In this document: positions 34,418 through 46,160 of the stretch, piece after piece
How positions within the stretch are numbered: position 1 is the first letter of the stretch
Layout: every line of letters starts with the position of its first letter
Assembly: GCA_043228905.1 (NCBI GenBank)
Contig: JBHGNT010000001.1
Location: forward strand, 14,570,001 to 14,634,000
DNA: 64,000 bases
Source of the DNA: Azolla caroliniana
Lineage: Eukaryota; Polypodiophyta
Direction of reading: 5' to 3'
Position numbers and translations under genes: made by a program
Notes under the pieces: model-generated
Database searches by the model: none
Told to the model about the DNA's origin: nothing
What the model saw: the letters and a program-made list of their open reading frames with translations, nothing else

Positions 34418-34984
34418 TCATAGCATTTGGCTATGCCACCGAATTTGTCCTAAAAACCGGCTAAGAGCCTTCGCGGTGGTTAGAGCCGGGGTGGCCAGGA
34501 TGGTATTTACTTTGTCTGGGTCCATTGTTATCCCCTCTCGGGTCACGATATGCCCAAGTAGGGCACTACTCAATATGTTAAAGGAACATTTTGTCGCATT
34601 AAGGCTTAACCTGGGTTGCCGACATTGTTCCAAACAGAGGCATAACTAGTCGAGATGCTTCAGTTGTCGTCCATAAACAACAAAATCATCTAGAAATACT
34701 TGCATGAAGGCCGGAATATACTTACTGAAAATCTCAATGATGATACGTTGGAATGTGGCCGACGCTGTATTAAGCCTGAACATCACGACAACTGCCACAA
34801 ATGTTGTCTTTTCATGGTCCTCGAGGTGCATTCAGATTTGATTATATCCACTAGACGCATCCAGAAAGTTGTACCTTTCGTGGCCAGCCATTGCATCCAA
34901 TACGCCGTTTATAAAAGGAAGAGGAAATATGTCGGTAATGGTCTCTGCATTCAGTTTCCAATAATCGACACACATTTGAATTTT
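34418..34984 (-). pseudogene. G3 reverse transcriptase, C-terminal part
   Basis: Reads VDYWKLNAETITDIFP near 34950, then KTTFVAVVVMFRLNTASATF, FLDDFVVYG (active site, near 34680) and SALLGHIVTREGI, KALSRFLGQIRWH. Stops and frame changes are present. The upstream part lies beyond the solo LTR at 34985-35424. Confidence 0.8.
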
Positions 34985-35424
34985 TGTCACGAATGGGTAG
35001 ACCAGGACATGGATAAGTGGGCGAGCTAAATATTAAGAGAGAGCGAAAGATAGATATATAGATAGAGAGAGAGAGCATAGACAAGAGAGCAAGAGAGAGA
35101 GAAGGTAGACAAAAGAGCAATAACTAAATTATGCTTCCGTAACTGGTGTTGTTCACCTTGATTGTAATGAAGGTGCACCGAAGTATTTATACAAGAATGT
35201 GGTGGTATGCATGCAAGCTAGGAAACATCTAGAGAGTGCATGAAGATGCATTCTCTAGAAGTTTCTTGAAAGTTCTAGTGATTAACATAGAATGTAATAA
35301 GTTGAAACTTATACAATACAATAATGTATAGATAGATGTAGCTCAATTGGTAAGGTTGCTCAATAAGATTAGGAGATCATAGGTTTAACCCTTACATTCC
35401 ATCGTGTATATGAAAAATTTGCCA
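34985..35424 (-). repeat. Solo LTR inside G3 RT
   Basis: 440 bp with minus-strand ends TGGCAAATTTTTC...CATTCGTGACA, flanked by TTTT on both sides (34981-34984 and 35425-35428), a 4-bp duplication consistent with the G2 group but not conclusive in a T-run. It has a TATA box (minus TATAAATACTTCGG), a GA-rich tract and an antisense tRNA-like block near its 5' end. No internal region, so probably a recombined remnant. Confidence 0.75.
35339..35392 (+). other. tRNA-like segment in the solo LTR
   Basis: TAGCTCAATTGG (35339-35350), a classic A box, and GGTTTAACCCT (35382-35392), a degraded B box. Confidence 0.45.
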
Positions 35425-35845
35425 TTTTTCTTCGGAACAATGATGATTAGGCTAAACCACGTGGTTCATTTTATAGGCTGAATGAACCCAACTCGGAGGG
35501 GTTTGTCGATTCCTTCTTTGACCTTTGCCACGTAATTGGGGTTCATCCTATATCGGCGATGTTGTAGTGTTCTGACATCTTGTTTATGATGGATTTGATG
35601 TTGGTATTATTGAGGATCTAAACGTTTCATGTCGTTATACGACCAAGAAAAAACGTTGTAATCTGAGAGCAAGCTTAGCAAAGCCGATCACTCGTCGTGT
35701 GCGAGTTCTTTCACTATTTTTAACAGTCGTGGGTCCTTGCTTGTGCTGAGGTTTATGTCTTTGAGTGTCGACGCCTTTACTCATTGTGAAATCGCCAATT
35801 CTCGCTCGAGAGCTTCTATGGCAGGTTGTAACTCTTCCACCGATT
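35425..35845 (-). pseudogene. G3 reverse transcriptase, N-terminal part
   Basis: Reads about NPNYVAKVKEGIDKPLRVG then FIQP near 35530-35480, matching the same stretch of G4 (54131-55195). Upstream to 35845 is the protease-RT linker, decayed, with the ELEREL-type acidic segment seen in G4. Confidence 0.65.
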
Positions 35846-36681
35846 TCAGGTTAGGTTTCTGAACAATGTCCTGATCACCCTCCGCTGGTTTGGAAACGTA
35901 CAGGCTGATGCCTTCCATGATATCGATGTCGAATAGAGGGACGATCCTCGGGTGATCCTCGAGTGATCCTCGAGAAAGCTGTCGACTTTGTCATCTGTTA
36001 AGCCATCTAGTATATGGGCACCTTCGGCATACAAAGGGGTGGTGTCCTTCAGTGTGGGGACTCGCTCTTCCGTGGCGACGCGAACCTTGGTCTTCCCTCG
36101 GCAGGAAGAGATCATGTTGTGCTGCTAGTGTTCACATTGCGTAACCAGGGGCGGCCAAGCAACATTGGGTAAGCACCGGGTGCATCCAGTCGTAAAACCA
36201 TAGCCGAGATTGTGAGGGTGTGGCTGCCGAGGACGAAATCAAGTTTTTGAATCAGGCTGAGAGGTCGGACGAAATGGGTATCCGCCATACGCAACCAAAA
36301 TGGGCAAGGTTCCCATTGTGTAAGGTCGAGAGATCTGTAGATTGCCTCGCTAATCACGTTGACTTCAGATCCTGTATCGACTATGCACCCACTTATCTCA
36401 CATCCTTTGATTACTAATTTGATAGTGGGGTTATGTGCATCCATTACCGGTGGACCTTCACTGGCTTCGGCAAGGTGGATCGGCACGTTCGGTTGTGCCT
36501 TGCCGGTAGTCAAGGATACCACCACATCCTTGAAGCGTGGCAGTAAATGAAGCAACTTACTCGGGGGCATTGATATCTGGCAATTGGTGAGCGCTTGCCA
36601 AGTCGGATCCTCGTCAAGAAGTTCGGTGGGTGCCGAGGATGAAGACACGTCGATTGTGATGTCCTTAATTTTGGTATTCAT
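35846..36681 (-). pseudogene. G3 protease region
   Basis: GCIVDTGSEVNVISEAIY gives the catalytic DTG. WEPCPFWLRMADT and GAYPMLLGRPWL complete the Tat-type protease pattern. One break near 36112 separates the last part (TPLYAEGAHILDGL). Strongly parallel to G4 55331-55800. Confidence 0.8.
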
Positions 36682-36699
36682 TCGACCAAGTTCACATTC

Positions 36700-37113
36700 T
36701 TGGCCTTTTCAATCCATTCTTTGGTGGCCTGGCGAACCTCATCCTGCAGTTCTGACTATGTCTGTTGCGCCTTGCTCTACACCGTGACTTGGTGTACCTC
36801 GACCATGATGAAGTTCACTGCAGGACCTTTTCTATGATCTTTTGTTAGACATTGGGTAGCATAGTGTCCCAGTTGATTACAGTTGAAACAAATGACTAAA
36901 GCGGATGTGTTGGATTCGCCTTGCTCGAAGTGAGCCGATTGAGCTTGCCGGGGAGGGTTGTTTCGGGGTGGCATCTCATATTGTTGTGTGCGTCATTGAT
37001 CATCCCGTCGTTCGGTGTGGGGAGCAATGCGACAATTATTTGCCCGATGATGATCGAGGCGCCGATTATTGCCTTGTTGGCAATTATTGGAACCATGATT
37101 ATTATGGGGAAGC
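36700..37113 (-). pseudogene. G3 gag, C-terminal end
   Basis: A CCHC zinc knuckle CFNCNQLGHYATQC near 36890-36850. Upstream, a basic Asn/Gln/Arg-rich stretch runs to 37113, where the Copia-4 LTR begins. G4 has two such knuckles and an Arg/Tyr/Asp-rich region in the same place. Confidence 0.75.
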
Positions 37114-37418
37114 TGTCGAATACGAGTGTATAATGGCCGTATTCACACTGTCCCTTTGGATAGCCCAAGTTTGGGCTATTTCTGTAAATAGCATAAAGGG
37201 CAGTTACCCTAGGATAGTCACTATATATAGTGACTTTGTAACCTTTAGTAAAGGTTGGTTGGTTGTCATGGTGTAACTGTTGATATTGAGGAATATAACA
37301 TTCTTCTTTGTGCCTCTCTCTCTCTCTCTCTATGTATCTAGTTTTCGTTCTCATACACAGGTTCTTCTTCATCACGAATGTTGCTTGCACTTCCGCATTG
37401 ATGACCTTGTCCCCAACA
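37114..37418 (+). repeat. Copia-4 5' LTR
   Basis: TGTCGAATACGAG...CCCCAACA, 305 bp, aligning along its length with the Copia-2 LTR (roughly three quarters of bases equal by eye). A perfect 20-bp palindrome around the TATA sequence is at 37216-37235. Confidence 0.85.
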
Positions 37419-37690
37419 TTTGGTATCGGAGCGTTGAAGGTTCTTCAACCCGCTGCCGACCGTCATCGTACACCACAACATTCTATTTATTTGTAACTTC
37501 TTGAAGAACAAAGAAGAGAGAAGACAAACAAGAAGTTTGCATCTCACTGTGTTAAATTACTAATTGGAGTAAGCTAGCCGGTTGTACTTTGTTCCTGTGA
37601 TTGTAATCACTTGAGGTGAGCTCCTTGTGCAACACTCGACCCAATCATGCTTCATTCAGTTAAACGACATCCGAATAGGTCACCAGACGT

Positions 37691-38526
37691 TGTCGGGCCT
37701 CTCGGCGCCGGATCGTTACGTGAGTCGGGTGGGAACCGCTGGGGTTTTGGACTACGAGAAAGGAGATCGTGAGATAGAGATTAATTATAAGTAGATAGTA
37801 AAGAGAAAGATAAGAAACTCGTGAATCACACGAGTATACTATATTAATTAGTACTTAGGTTGTTAAGAAAGAAGTAGGTGCATAAATCGTGAATCCCACG
37901 AATAATTTTTATATTGATCAATACTTAATCCAAAAAAATAACCAACCCTTATACATCTTTTTCTCCTCCTTATATAAGGACGGGAGAGGCTAAGCATAGC
38001 TTCTTGCTTTTCTAAAGTGTTCATGCTCTCTAAATTTGCATGCCTTACTTTTCCCACTATGATTTCCTAAATTTAGCATTCATGCCCGCTAGATGTGCAC
38101 GCGTAATTTTATTAGTGTGCATATAAATAAAGTTTTCACGCATTCTAAAAATGCATGACTTACCTTTTAATAAAGGTAGGCGAAAATAAAGGTTTTATAC
38201 GTATTAAATCTATATTTAAAACACTCACAATAAGTTAGTATAATGGTAAGGTTGGAGTTTCTTTGTGTGGAGGTGCAAGGTTCAAATCTTGGCCTATGCA
38301 CGCAACAAAATTTTTAATGTTTCTTTTATTTACAATTGTGTCTCTTCATCCCGTAAGAGACTCTCACCGGCCTTCTTCATCCGGCTCTTCCTTGCCGATT
38401 CCTCCTTGCCGGTTTGCTGTTTCTTCCTTGCCGGTCCCTCTTCGTCTGGTTCTCACCGGGTATTTCATTTTCTATCCGAATGGAAAAAATGCAATTTCCA
38501 CGTAGTGTGTGAATTACACTACGACA
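37691..38526 (-). repeat. G2 3' LTR
   Basis: 836 bp, minus-strand ends TGTCGTAGTGTAATTC...GGCCCGACA. Contains an antisense tRNA-like block, a CCGG-rich stretch (38365-38460), TATATAAGG promoter sequence (minus, near 37975) and two CGTG-nn-GATTCACG-type hairpins (37817-37835, 37887-37901). Confidence 0.93.
38236..38289 (+). other. tRNA-like segment in the G2 3' LTR
   Basis: A box TAGTATAATGG (38236-38246), perfect to consensus. B box GGTTCAAATCT (38279-38289), two differences. Confidence 0.5.
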
Positions 38527-41460
38527 CTCATCCCCTCTAAACCTGCACATCCCCCGGTATGTGCCGAAGTTCCCGATGTTCCATATTCGCCTCCATCCGT
38601 ATCGCTCTCCAAATCTTCCCTTATGTCGACTACGAGTTGAATTCCACTTTCTTCGCTATCCGCATCACCGCGAACTTTGTCCGGTTGCTCCTCATTGTCG
38701 GTCTTGTCTATGGCTACATAAGATTCGTTGTTAGTCCGCTTCTTGAAGATCTTCGCCCGTTTCCCTGCTATAGGCACTCGCAGTATCATTCCATCCAACT
38801 CACTTAGTCGGTAAGTTCCGTTGTCGAAAACTTTCCGAACCTCATATGGCCCGAACCACCTTTTCGTGAACTTCCGCATCGTTGTATGTTGATGATCCAA
38901 ACTATTCTCGTAGACAATCACCCAATCTCCTTCTTCAATCTTCCGCGGTCGTAGTCGGTGCTTTGTGTCGAACCGGCTTTTATTCCGGAATTACGCTTCT
39001 TGTTGTCGGCGTATTGCTTCCGCTATGTCTTCCGGTCTTCCCTCCAGTTGTCGTATCCGGACCGCTAGTAGTTCTTCCCGGATCATCTCTTCCTTCCACA
39101 ATAGCATTGTCCATGTCGTGATTGCGGTTTCCGTCGACATTACCGGTGCTTGTCCGGTCATAAGTTTTGTCGGCATATAACCGGTTAAGGAGCTATGCGT
39201 CATCCGATCCGCCCATAGTGCATACGGGAGCATCTGCGGCCAATCCATCACCCTTCCGTCGCATGCTTTGGCAAGTGCTTTGACGATCGAACTATGTCCT
39301 CGCTCGACCTTTCCGTTGGCTTCCGGATTGTATGCCATTGTTAGTGTTAACCGAACTCCATGTTTGGCGAAGAATCCCCTAGCTTTATCAGAGTCAAGTT
39401 CTCCCCGATCCGCAATCACTTGTCCTACGCACCCGTACCTGCAAAACACTTCTTCCAGAAGAAACTGACATACCGCAGAACACGTTTTTCTTCGTAGCGC
39501 CCGACCTTCTACTTGATTTGTGAGATCTTCCCGAGCTAACACCAAATACTTCTTTTGTCCAATCCCGGTTGGCATGGCTACAATGTCGACCATCCATTTG
39601 AAGTTGATTGTCAGTGAGAATGTCGGATGTAACTCATCTCGGTGTCGAACTCCGAAGTAGATTTGACACTTCTCGCAGCTTTCCGTGAACTCCGCGACAT
39701 CTTTGTACATATTCTTCCACCAATATCTTTGCTTGATCTTCCCAAATGTTGCCCATGTTCCCCGATGTCCAGCCCAATCAGATTCGTGAAATTCAGACAT
39801 TACCTGGTTTCGTTGCTATTTCGTCCCGACTACTAGAAGTGGTATGCCACCCGGTCTTTTCGGCTCCTTCCATAAAAATCCATTTTTCAAGAAGAACTTT
39901 CGGACTTGCCGTTTCTTACTTTGGATCTCGACTCTCTTCTCTTTATTGTCCGATGATTCCTCGATTTCTTGTAGCATTTTCCCGATCAACAAGCTTTCTC
40001 CCTCGTATTCTTCTTCCCAGAATTCTTGGATTACATCCACCCGGCATATGGGCTCCGAAGCAAAGTAGTATTCGGAAACTTTTTCATTATCGGATTCGGT
40101 TATGTCATCTCCGAACCGCGCCCTTGATAGCATATCCGCTACAACATTGTCCTTTTCGGAGATGTGTCTTACCTCCGGATTAAGTTACTTAACATATGCA
40201 ATCCACCTTAGCATAGCCACATCCGGTACCGTGCAACACCGCATCATCCCGAGTATCGGAAGACAATCCGTTTCGATCACTACTTCGGCTCCGATCAAAT
40301 AATCTCGATCCGATTTGATTGCCGACATGACTCCCCATAATTCTCTTTTAACTTGTGCATATCCACATTGCCTTTCGTTGAGAACCTTTGCTCCGAATCG
40401 GATCGGATATTGCGAACCTTCCGAGTCGATTTGATTGATGACCCATCCGATTCCGGTTGGACTTGTATCAACCGTTACTAGAACCGGTCGGTTATAGTTC
40501 GGCTTCTTTAGAGCTTTAGCCCTCCGCAGTGTTTTCTTGAGCTTCCTCATGACTTCGGTGTGTTCCGGTTTCCATTCGAACTTCTTCCCCTTCTGCAACA
40601 AGTGATAGAGCGGGTCCGCAATATGTGCGTAGTGCGGAATCCATATGTGATAGAATGCACATGCTCCAAGAAACCTTCGGACTTCGGATTGTGACTCGCA
40701 TACTTCTTTCATAGCTTGAATCGCATCAATCTTGGTTGGTGACGGTCTTCGGCCATAGGGCCCACATAGATGTCCGACTACCAATATTTCTTCTTGTCCG
40801 AATGCTGATTTCTCTCCGGAAAGTGTTAGATGCACATCTTCTAACTTCCGTAACACTTTCTCACAATCTAGGATATGGTTGACTACGAACCTTCGACATC
40901 CGCGTTCATCCATAACTTCATCTTTTTCTTCCACCGCACACCCTTTCATCGGAATGTCATCTAGGAACGACATCGTTATCTCCGGTATGCAATCCCCTAG
41001 CACCTTGTTCATCGCATTCATCATATGTGTGACTGAGTTCGTCGCGCCTTGTGGTTGTGGTAGCGTACACATCTGGACTAATCCTATCGGTGTCCACATG
41101 GTAGTGATGCCTCGGCTCTCCATGGCTAGTTGGAATTGGTCATATCCGGAGTATAGGTCTCCGATGGAGTATATCGCGCGACCGGCAAATGCTTCCGCAA
41201 ATTCGTCCACTATCGGACCGACTCCGGAATTCCGAATCGTGACCTTGTTCACCAGTTGCAAGTCTTGAATAAATCGGAGTGACCCATTCTTCTTCGGAAC
41301 CGTAAACCATTGATTTGAGTACGGAGCATTTGATGGCTCTAGAATCCCCATCGCCACCTTCTCCTTGAGCAAGTCGATGATTTTGGGAATATGCGCCTGT
41401 GGCACCGGAATCGGCTTCAGGTTCCATGGCACATGGTCAATCGTGAAGATCACCAACCGG
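38514..41460 (-). pseudogene. G2 pol: RT-RNase H-integrase
   Basis: A single frame from 41460 with nonsense breaks at 40185, 39816 and 38991. RT: NAPYSNQWFTVPKKNGSLRF, LVNKVTIRN, IGDLYSGYDQFQL and SFLDDIPMKG (active site, near 40960). RNase H: VTVDTSPTGIGWVI (near 40480), KRELWGVMSAIK, IETDCLPILG. Integrase: HESDWAGHRGTW zinc region, FKWMVDIVAMP (first Asp), ADRGELDSDKA (second), EANGKVERGH (Glu). C-terminal GDWVIVYENSL and KRWFGPYEVRKVF. No chromodomain. The N-terminal RT and the protease are absent, replaced by the inverted fragment. Confidence 0.88.
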
Positions 41461-42726
41461 ATTCGGAAGAAAGCATACCGATTCTTTCTCCGGGACGGAT
41501 ACATATGGAAGCACCCGAAGAAGAGGAACGATATCCCGCTCCGAGTGGTGGCGAAGAAGGAGGAACAGGAGGATTTGTTGGCGGCGTACCACGATAGCCC
41601 GTGGGCTGGACACCGTGGAACATGGGCCACGTTCGAAAAGCTAAAGGGGAAGTACTGGTGGCCGGGACTATACTGGGACGTGCATCGGTTCGTGATGACT
41701 TACGAAAGTTGTCAGGTGCACTCCATGATCCGACATCGGGACGAGCTTCACCCAACCTACCGTCCGACCGTCCACTTCAAGTGGATGGTGGATTTGGTGA
41801 CGATGCCAATGGGGGTAGGACAGATGCGGTATCTGGTGTTGGCTTGGGAAGATCTAACGAACCAGGTTGAAGGCCGAGCCCTGCAGAACAAGACGATGGC
41901 AACTCTGTGCCAGTTTTTAATTGAGGACGTAGTATGCCGATACGGGTGCGTAGGGAAGATCGTGGCTGACCGTGGTGAGTTGGACGCAAAAGAGGCCGAA
42001 GAGCTATTCGACCGGCTAGGAGTCAAAATTTCGCTCACCACAGCGTATAATCCGGAGGCGAACGGGAAGGTGGAGCGCGGACACGGGCCAATTGTCAAAG
42101 CACTAGTACGGGCGTGCGGAGGCTGAGTCGGGGACTGGCCACGGCTGCTACCTTATGCCTTGTGGGCGGACCGGACTACGCACAGTTCGGTAACCGGGTT
42201 TATGCCGGCCGAGCTGATGTTCGGACAGAAGCCGATCATGCCAACAGAGCGAACGATCTCCTCGTGGGCCATGGTGGACTGGAGGGATGAGATGAGCCGG
42301 GAGGAATTGTTGGCGGCACGGATTTGACAGCTCGAGCGGAGGCCGGAGGACGTAGAGCGAGCTACGGAGAAACTTCGGGTAGCGAGGATAAGGAACAAAG
42401 CCCGGTTCGACCGAACACACTGGTTTAGGCCAAGGAAGATCGAGGAAGGCGACTGGGTGCTAGTCTACGACAGCATCCTCAACAATCAGCATAGGGCCAC
42501 GCGGAAGTTCGCGAGGAGGTGGTTCGGGCCTTACGTAGTAACAGGCGCCAACGGAAATGGGACGTACCATCTCGCGGAGCTCGACGGTACGAGAATGGCA
42601 ACACCGGTAGCGGGGAAGAGGATCAAAGCGTTCAAGAAACGACACGACGGGGAGCCGGGGCTAGGGGGAATGGACATCGACAACGAGCAGCCCGAGGTGG
42701 AGGATGAACCGGTAAACGAGGAATAA
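41461..42726 (+). pseudogene. Inverted integrase fragment from another Gypsy family
   Basis: Plus-strand integrase of the same broad type as G2 but clearly a different family, with higher GC: KAYRFFLRDGYIWKHPKK, DSPWAGHRGTWATFEKLKGK, VHFKWMVDLVTMPMG (Asp), VADRGELDAKEAEE (Asp), AYNPEANGKVERGHGP (Glu), then GDWVLVYDSIL and RWFGPYVVTGANGNGTY, ending at TAA 42726. Two stops (at about 42124 and 42326). It starts abruptly in the pol frame at 41461, with no LTR there, so only the 3' part of an element is present. Confidence 0.85.
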
Positions 42727-43115
42727 CGCAAGGATCGGTTTTCTCCCATAGAAACCCAATTATGACGCATACCGGTGGACTGGGACCGAGCTCTTCTTCT
42801 CTGTCGTTCTCCATAGCTTTCTTTTGGGTAGGTTCTCAGGAGGCTGATTCTGCTCCGTGGAACGCCCGTGTGCTTCCGGCAGAATCTCCATCTTGCTCTC
42901 CTGTGTGCGTGGGTGATCAGGCGTCGGCATCCACCTTGCCGACCTGGTCGGCTGTAACCGTTCAAGTCGTCTGCATACATACTAATACATGCCTATATTT
43001 ACATACATACTCTAGTGTTCTCAACTCGCGTCTCCTGTGTTGTTGTGCCGCGTCCCCGTGTGCTTCTTTGTCTATAAGTGAGTGAGCGTCTCTTTCTCTC
43101 TCTCTTTTTTTTTCC
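42727..43115 (+). other. 3' sequence of the inverted fragment
   Basis: Follows the integrase stop codon. Ends in a pyrimidine-rich run (CTCTTTCTCTCTCTC...) near 43090-43110. Probably 3' UTR or partial LTR of the same foreign element. No gene. G2 gag resumes on the minus strand about here. Confidence 0.45.
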
Positions 43116-44255
43116 TCACCTATTCCTCGGTCCAAGACCCCAGTGGTCCCGCCTTATTCTCCACGCACGTGCGTAACAATGCGACAACGCGTTTGCTCCC
43201 GACGACTCACCCACACTTATTCCCGCAGTTGTCGCATAATTACCTTTTGCCGCTATTTCCTCCTCTAGATCCTTCTTCATACCGCCTTTCCAGAAGTTTG
43301 GTCGGAGTGGCTTCCGAGAGTCCATCGAATGAATCTGATTTCCCTCGTAGTAGATAAGATCCCGCTATAACGCCTCCTTGTGCTCGTCGCAATCCCTCCG
43401 ATCGTGTTCGGTGCTATCACACCATATACATCGACGGTCCATATACTTGGAGTTTGTGGGACGGTCTCCCGACTTCTTCACCATCGCGATTTTCAGATTC
43501 TCCATATCTTTCAGCAACTTCTCCACCGTGGTTGCGTCAATCCCCTTCTTAGTCATAGTCTCTCGAGCCCGCAGTTGATGGTCCTCCACTCCGGATCTCG
43601 GTTTCGGAATCGGTTCCGAAACCCTCTTCTCTTCGCTAGCAAGCCATTTCCCCCTGTTCATGTATCGCGTGACGATATCCCACACGCTTTCCCACGTTTC
43701 GGTGAGGCCGCTTTCGGTGGTCGTGTCCTCTAGAAGCACTCCAAAATCCTTCCGGTCCCGGACGTCCACGGCTTGTAAGAACATGATAACTTTGTCCGGT
43801 GCGAGGATAGCTTGATCTCTCGCGGACAACCCCCCGAACCGACTTTCGAATGACGAAAATACTTCGAGGACCTTCAACCCCTTACCTAGCGTTTCCACCC
43901 AATCTTCGAATCCCCTCCACGTTGCTTTGGAGGAGTCCTCGATGGTGAACGTGGTCTTTAACACTTCTTCAAATGCTTCCCACGTCGGATTTTGCTGTTG
44001 TAACCCGTGGATACTCCCTTGAAGCCCATCGGTCGCCACCCGGTTGAAGGATGTCACTTGCAGTCCTTCCGAAATCCGGCACCGGAGCATCTCTGCCTTG
44101 TAGTCCTACAAATATCACGACACATCCTTACCGTTGAATTGCCTGTTGCATTGCATGAGCCAGTCTACTGCTACTGAGATCTCCGACATCGTGCGTTGTT
44201 CTTGTAGCATCCGCTCAAACATCGCCATCATATTGTTAGCTTGTTGATTCTCCAT
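43116..44255 (-). pseudogene. G2 gag
   Basis: The start at 44255 (MENQQANNMMAMFERMLQEQ) is chosen because GagE has the same start and context. Then LQVTSFNRVATDGLQ, a helical capsid-like region, FGVLLEDTT-x-ESGLTETWESV and a CCHC knuckle CIWCDSTEHDRRDC near 43420. After a TAG at 43365 the frame continues (YYEGNQIHSMDSRKPLRPNF). Stops also lie near 44117 and 44108. Gag coats the RNA and forms the particle. Confidence 0.85.
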
Positions 44256-44293
44256 CTCCTTGCCACCCGTTTTCATGTCGGTTTCACCACTTG

Positions 44294-44664
44294 TGTCGGG
44301 CCTCTCGACGCCGGATCGTTACGTGAGTCAGGTGGGAACCGCTGGGGTTTTGGACTACGAGAAAGGAGATCATGAGATAGAGATTAATTATAAGTAGATA
44401 GTAAAGAGAAAGATAAGAAACTCGTGAATCACACGAGTATACTATATTAATTGGTACTTAGGTTGTTAAGAAAGAAGTAGATGCATAAATCGTGAATCCC
44501 ATGAATAATTTTTATATTGATCAATACTTAATCCAAAAAAATAACCAACCCTTATACATCTTTTTCTCCTCCTTATATAAGGACGGGATAGGCTAAGCAT
44601 AGCTTCTTGCTTTTCTAAAGTGTTCATGCTCTCTAAATTTGCATGCCTTACTTTTCCCACTATG
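44294..44664 (-). repeat. G2 5' LTR, U5-side piece
   Basis: Matches 37691-38060 with few changes. It stops at CCACTATG, where Copia-3 inserted; the copy in the other LTR reads CCACTATGATTTCC without a break. Confidence 0.92.
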
Positions 44665-44984
44665 TGTTAGGAAACAGGTCCCTCCGGACGGTGAAGATCC
44701 GGTGAGATCCGGATGAAGAGTACCCGGCTATGGAGAGCCGGATGGTACAGACCCGGTGAGAACCGGATGAAGAGTACCCGGCTACGGAGAGCCGGATGGT
44801 GCAGGCCCGGTGAGGAGTGCTCACCGGATGAAGAGACATATTCGTAAATATGTTTCTGAGAGTCCATCGTGGCTATATTTGTAAATAGCCGAAAAGTCAT
44901 ATTAGTATAAATATGACTTAGGGCAAACTTTAGTTTAGGGTTGTTGTCATTCTTGTTTGCGCAAGATCAGAGCGCGTAACTGTG

Positions 44985-45030
<46 letters not shown>

Positions 45031-45299
45031 GAGGTCGTTGCCTCTGTTGTAACTGCCGGCTGTGGCGAAGATAGAAAGCTCGAGGTTGTTGCCTTGGTGC
45101 TTTACTGTTGTACACTGTAACATAGTGATAGTTTGCAACCTATGGGCTGCCGTGGTTTTTCCCTAGTTTGGGTTTTCCACGTAAACATCCTGTGTACTCT
45201 TCTCTTCACTGTGTCGTGCATTCACTCCCCATTTTCTGTGTTTGATTCTAAGCTTGGTTGTGGCCGAGCGTTGTTCATCAGAGCGTGTAGTTCCTGCGA
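44665..45299 (+). repeat. Copia-3 5' LTR
   Basis: 635 bp, starting TGTTAGGAAACAGG. Contains about two units of a CCGG-rich minisatellite (44695-44840) and a long GA run. Ends TTCCTGCGA against TTCCTGTCA in the 3' LTR. Confidence 0.88.
44987..45027. repeat. GA microsatellite
   Basis: About 20 GA units. The 3' LTR copy (near 58805-58822) is only about half as long. Confidence 0.9.
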
Positions 45300-45329
45300 A
45301 AGTGGTATTAGAGCGAAACGACACAGAAA

Positions 45330-46160
45330 ATGGACGATTCGTTGGGAGGTATGTTCAAGCTCACCAGCTCCAACTATTCGGTGTGGAAGTCGAAGATGAG
45401 GGACATGCTCGTGGTTAAAGATCTTTGGTTGCCGGTTCAGTTCGGAGACAAGAGACCGGACAAAATCGACGCCACGATATGGGAGGTGATGCACATGAAG
45501 ATAACAGTGTACATACGGTGCTTCATCGACATGAGCCTATACAACAACTTCAATGAAGAGAGCAAGGCTCATGAGCTCTGGGAGAAGATCGGCATTATGT
45601 TTCAAAACAAAAATGTTGTTAATCAGGTTTCGGTATTCCGGAAGCTAGTAAGACTCCGGTACCAAGATGGCTCCAGCATGGCGGACCACATGAATGCCTT
45701 CCAGGGGCTGATCCACCAGGCAACATCATTGGAAGTACCTCTCGCCGATGAGGTACTAGTGCTACTCCTGCTCGGTTCCCTCCCAAATAGCTGGGAGACG
45801 TTGGTTGTCACCTTGGGCAACGCCGGGCCGGAAGGGAAACAGTTATCCCTAGCAAGAGTAAAGTCGAGCTTGCTAGATGAGGAGGCGCATCGGAAAGATA
45901 AGGATACGAGCTCCGACTCCAAAGCACTCCTTACCGAATCGGAACGTGGAAGACAAAGGAACCGTAGTCCCCAGAACCGGGAGAAGTCGGGGACACGGTC
46001 AAAGTCAAGGGGGAGGCCTACTTGCTTCTATTGCGGCAAGCCGGGACACTTCTAGAAGAACTGTCGGCATTTCCGAAAAGACAAGGAAACCGACGGTACC
46101 GATTCGAAGCGGACACCGGACCGGAAGGGAACGACGGCAATCACGGCAAGTGAAGAAGAG
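45330..46160 (+). pseudogene. Copia-3 gag
   Basis: ATG 45330 (MDDSLGGMFKLTSSNYSVW), 16 bp after the primer site. UBN2-type Gag: KSKMRDMLVVKDLW, ELWEKIGIMFQNKN, LLGSLPNSWETLV. The knuckle CFYCGKPGHF is followed by a TAG at 46053 where Trp or Gln would be expected, then KNC. Basic Arg/Ser linker before it. The frame is otherwise intact to the protease. Confidence 0.88.

Larger units (their letters stand above)
27638..37113 (-). mobile_element. G3: Tat/Athila-like Gypsy, decayed, 5' part displaced
   Basis: A minus-strand Gypsy element: 3' LTR (27638-28204), an extra ORF after pol (28340-31194), integrase, RNase H, RT, protease and the end of gag, where Copia-4 interrupts it at 37113. The rest of gag and the 5' LTR must lie past 64000. 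The integrase pattern (DQGGHF, TPYY-x-QANGLA-x-STNK) and protease DTGSEVNV with later GRPWL are of the Tat/Athila type. Two further insertions lie inside: an LTR fragment at 31196-31642 and a solo LTR at 34985-35424. All frames are broken. Confidence 0.88.

Noticed and set aside
34985-35424. SINE insertion
   Set aside because: It has A/B boxes, but TG...CA ends, TATA box and 4-bp duplication fit a solo LTR better.
41450-41630. First 55 codons of the minus frame leading into G2 RT
   Set aside because: They are the antisense of the inverted integrase fragment; true RT starts near 41460.
43116-43325. A separate small gene on the minus strand
   Set aside because: It continues G2 gag after the TAG at 43365 (YYEGNQIHSMDSRKPLRPNF pattern).
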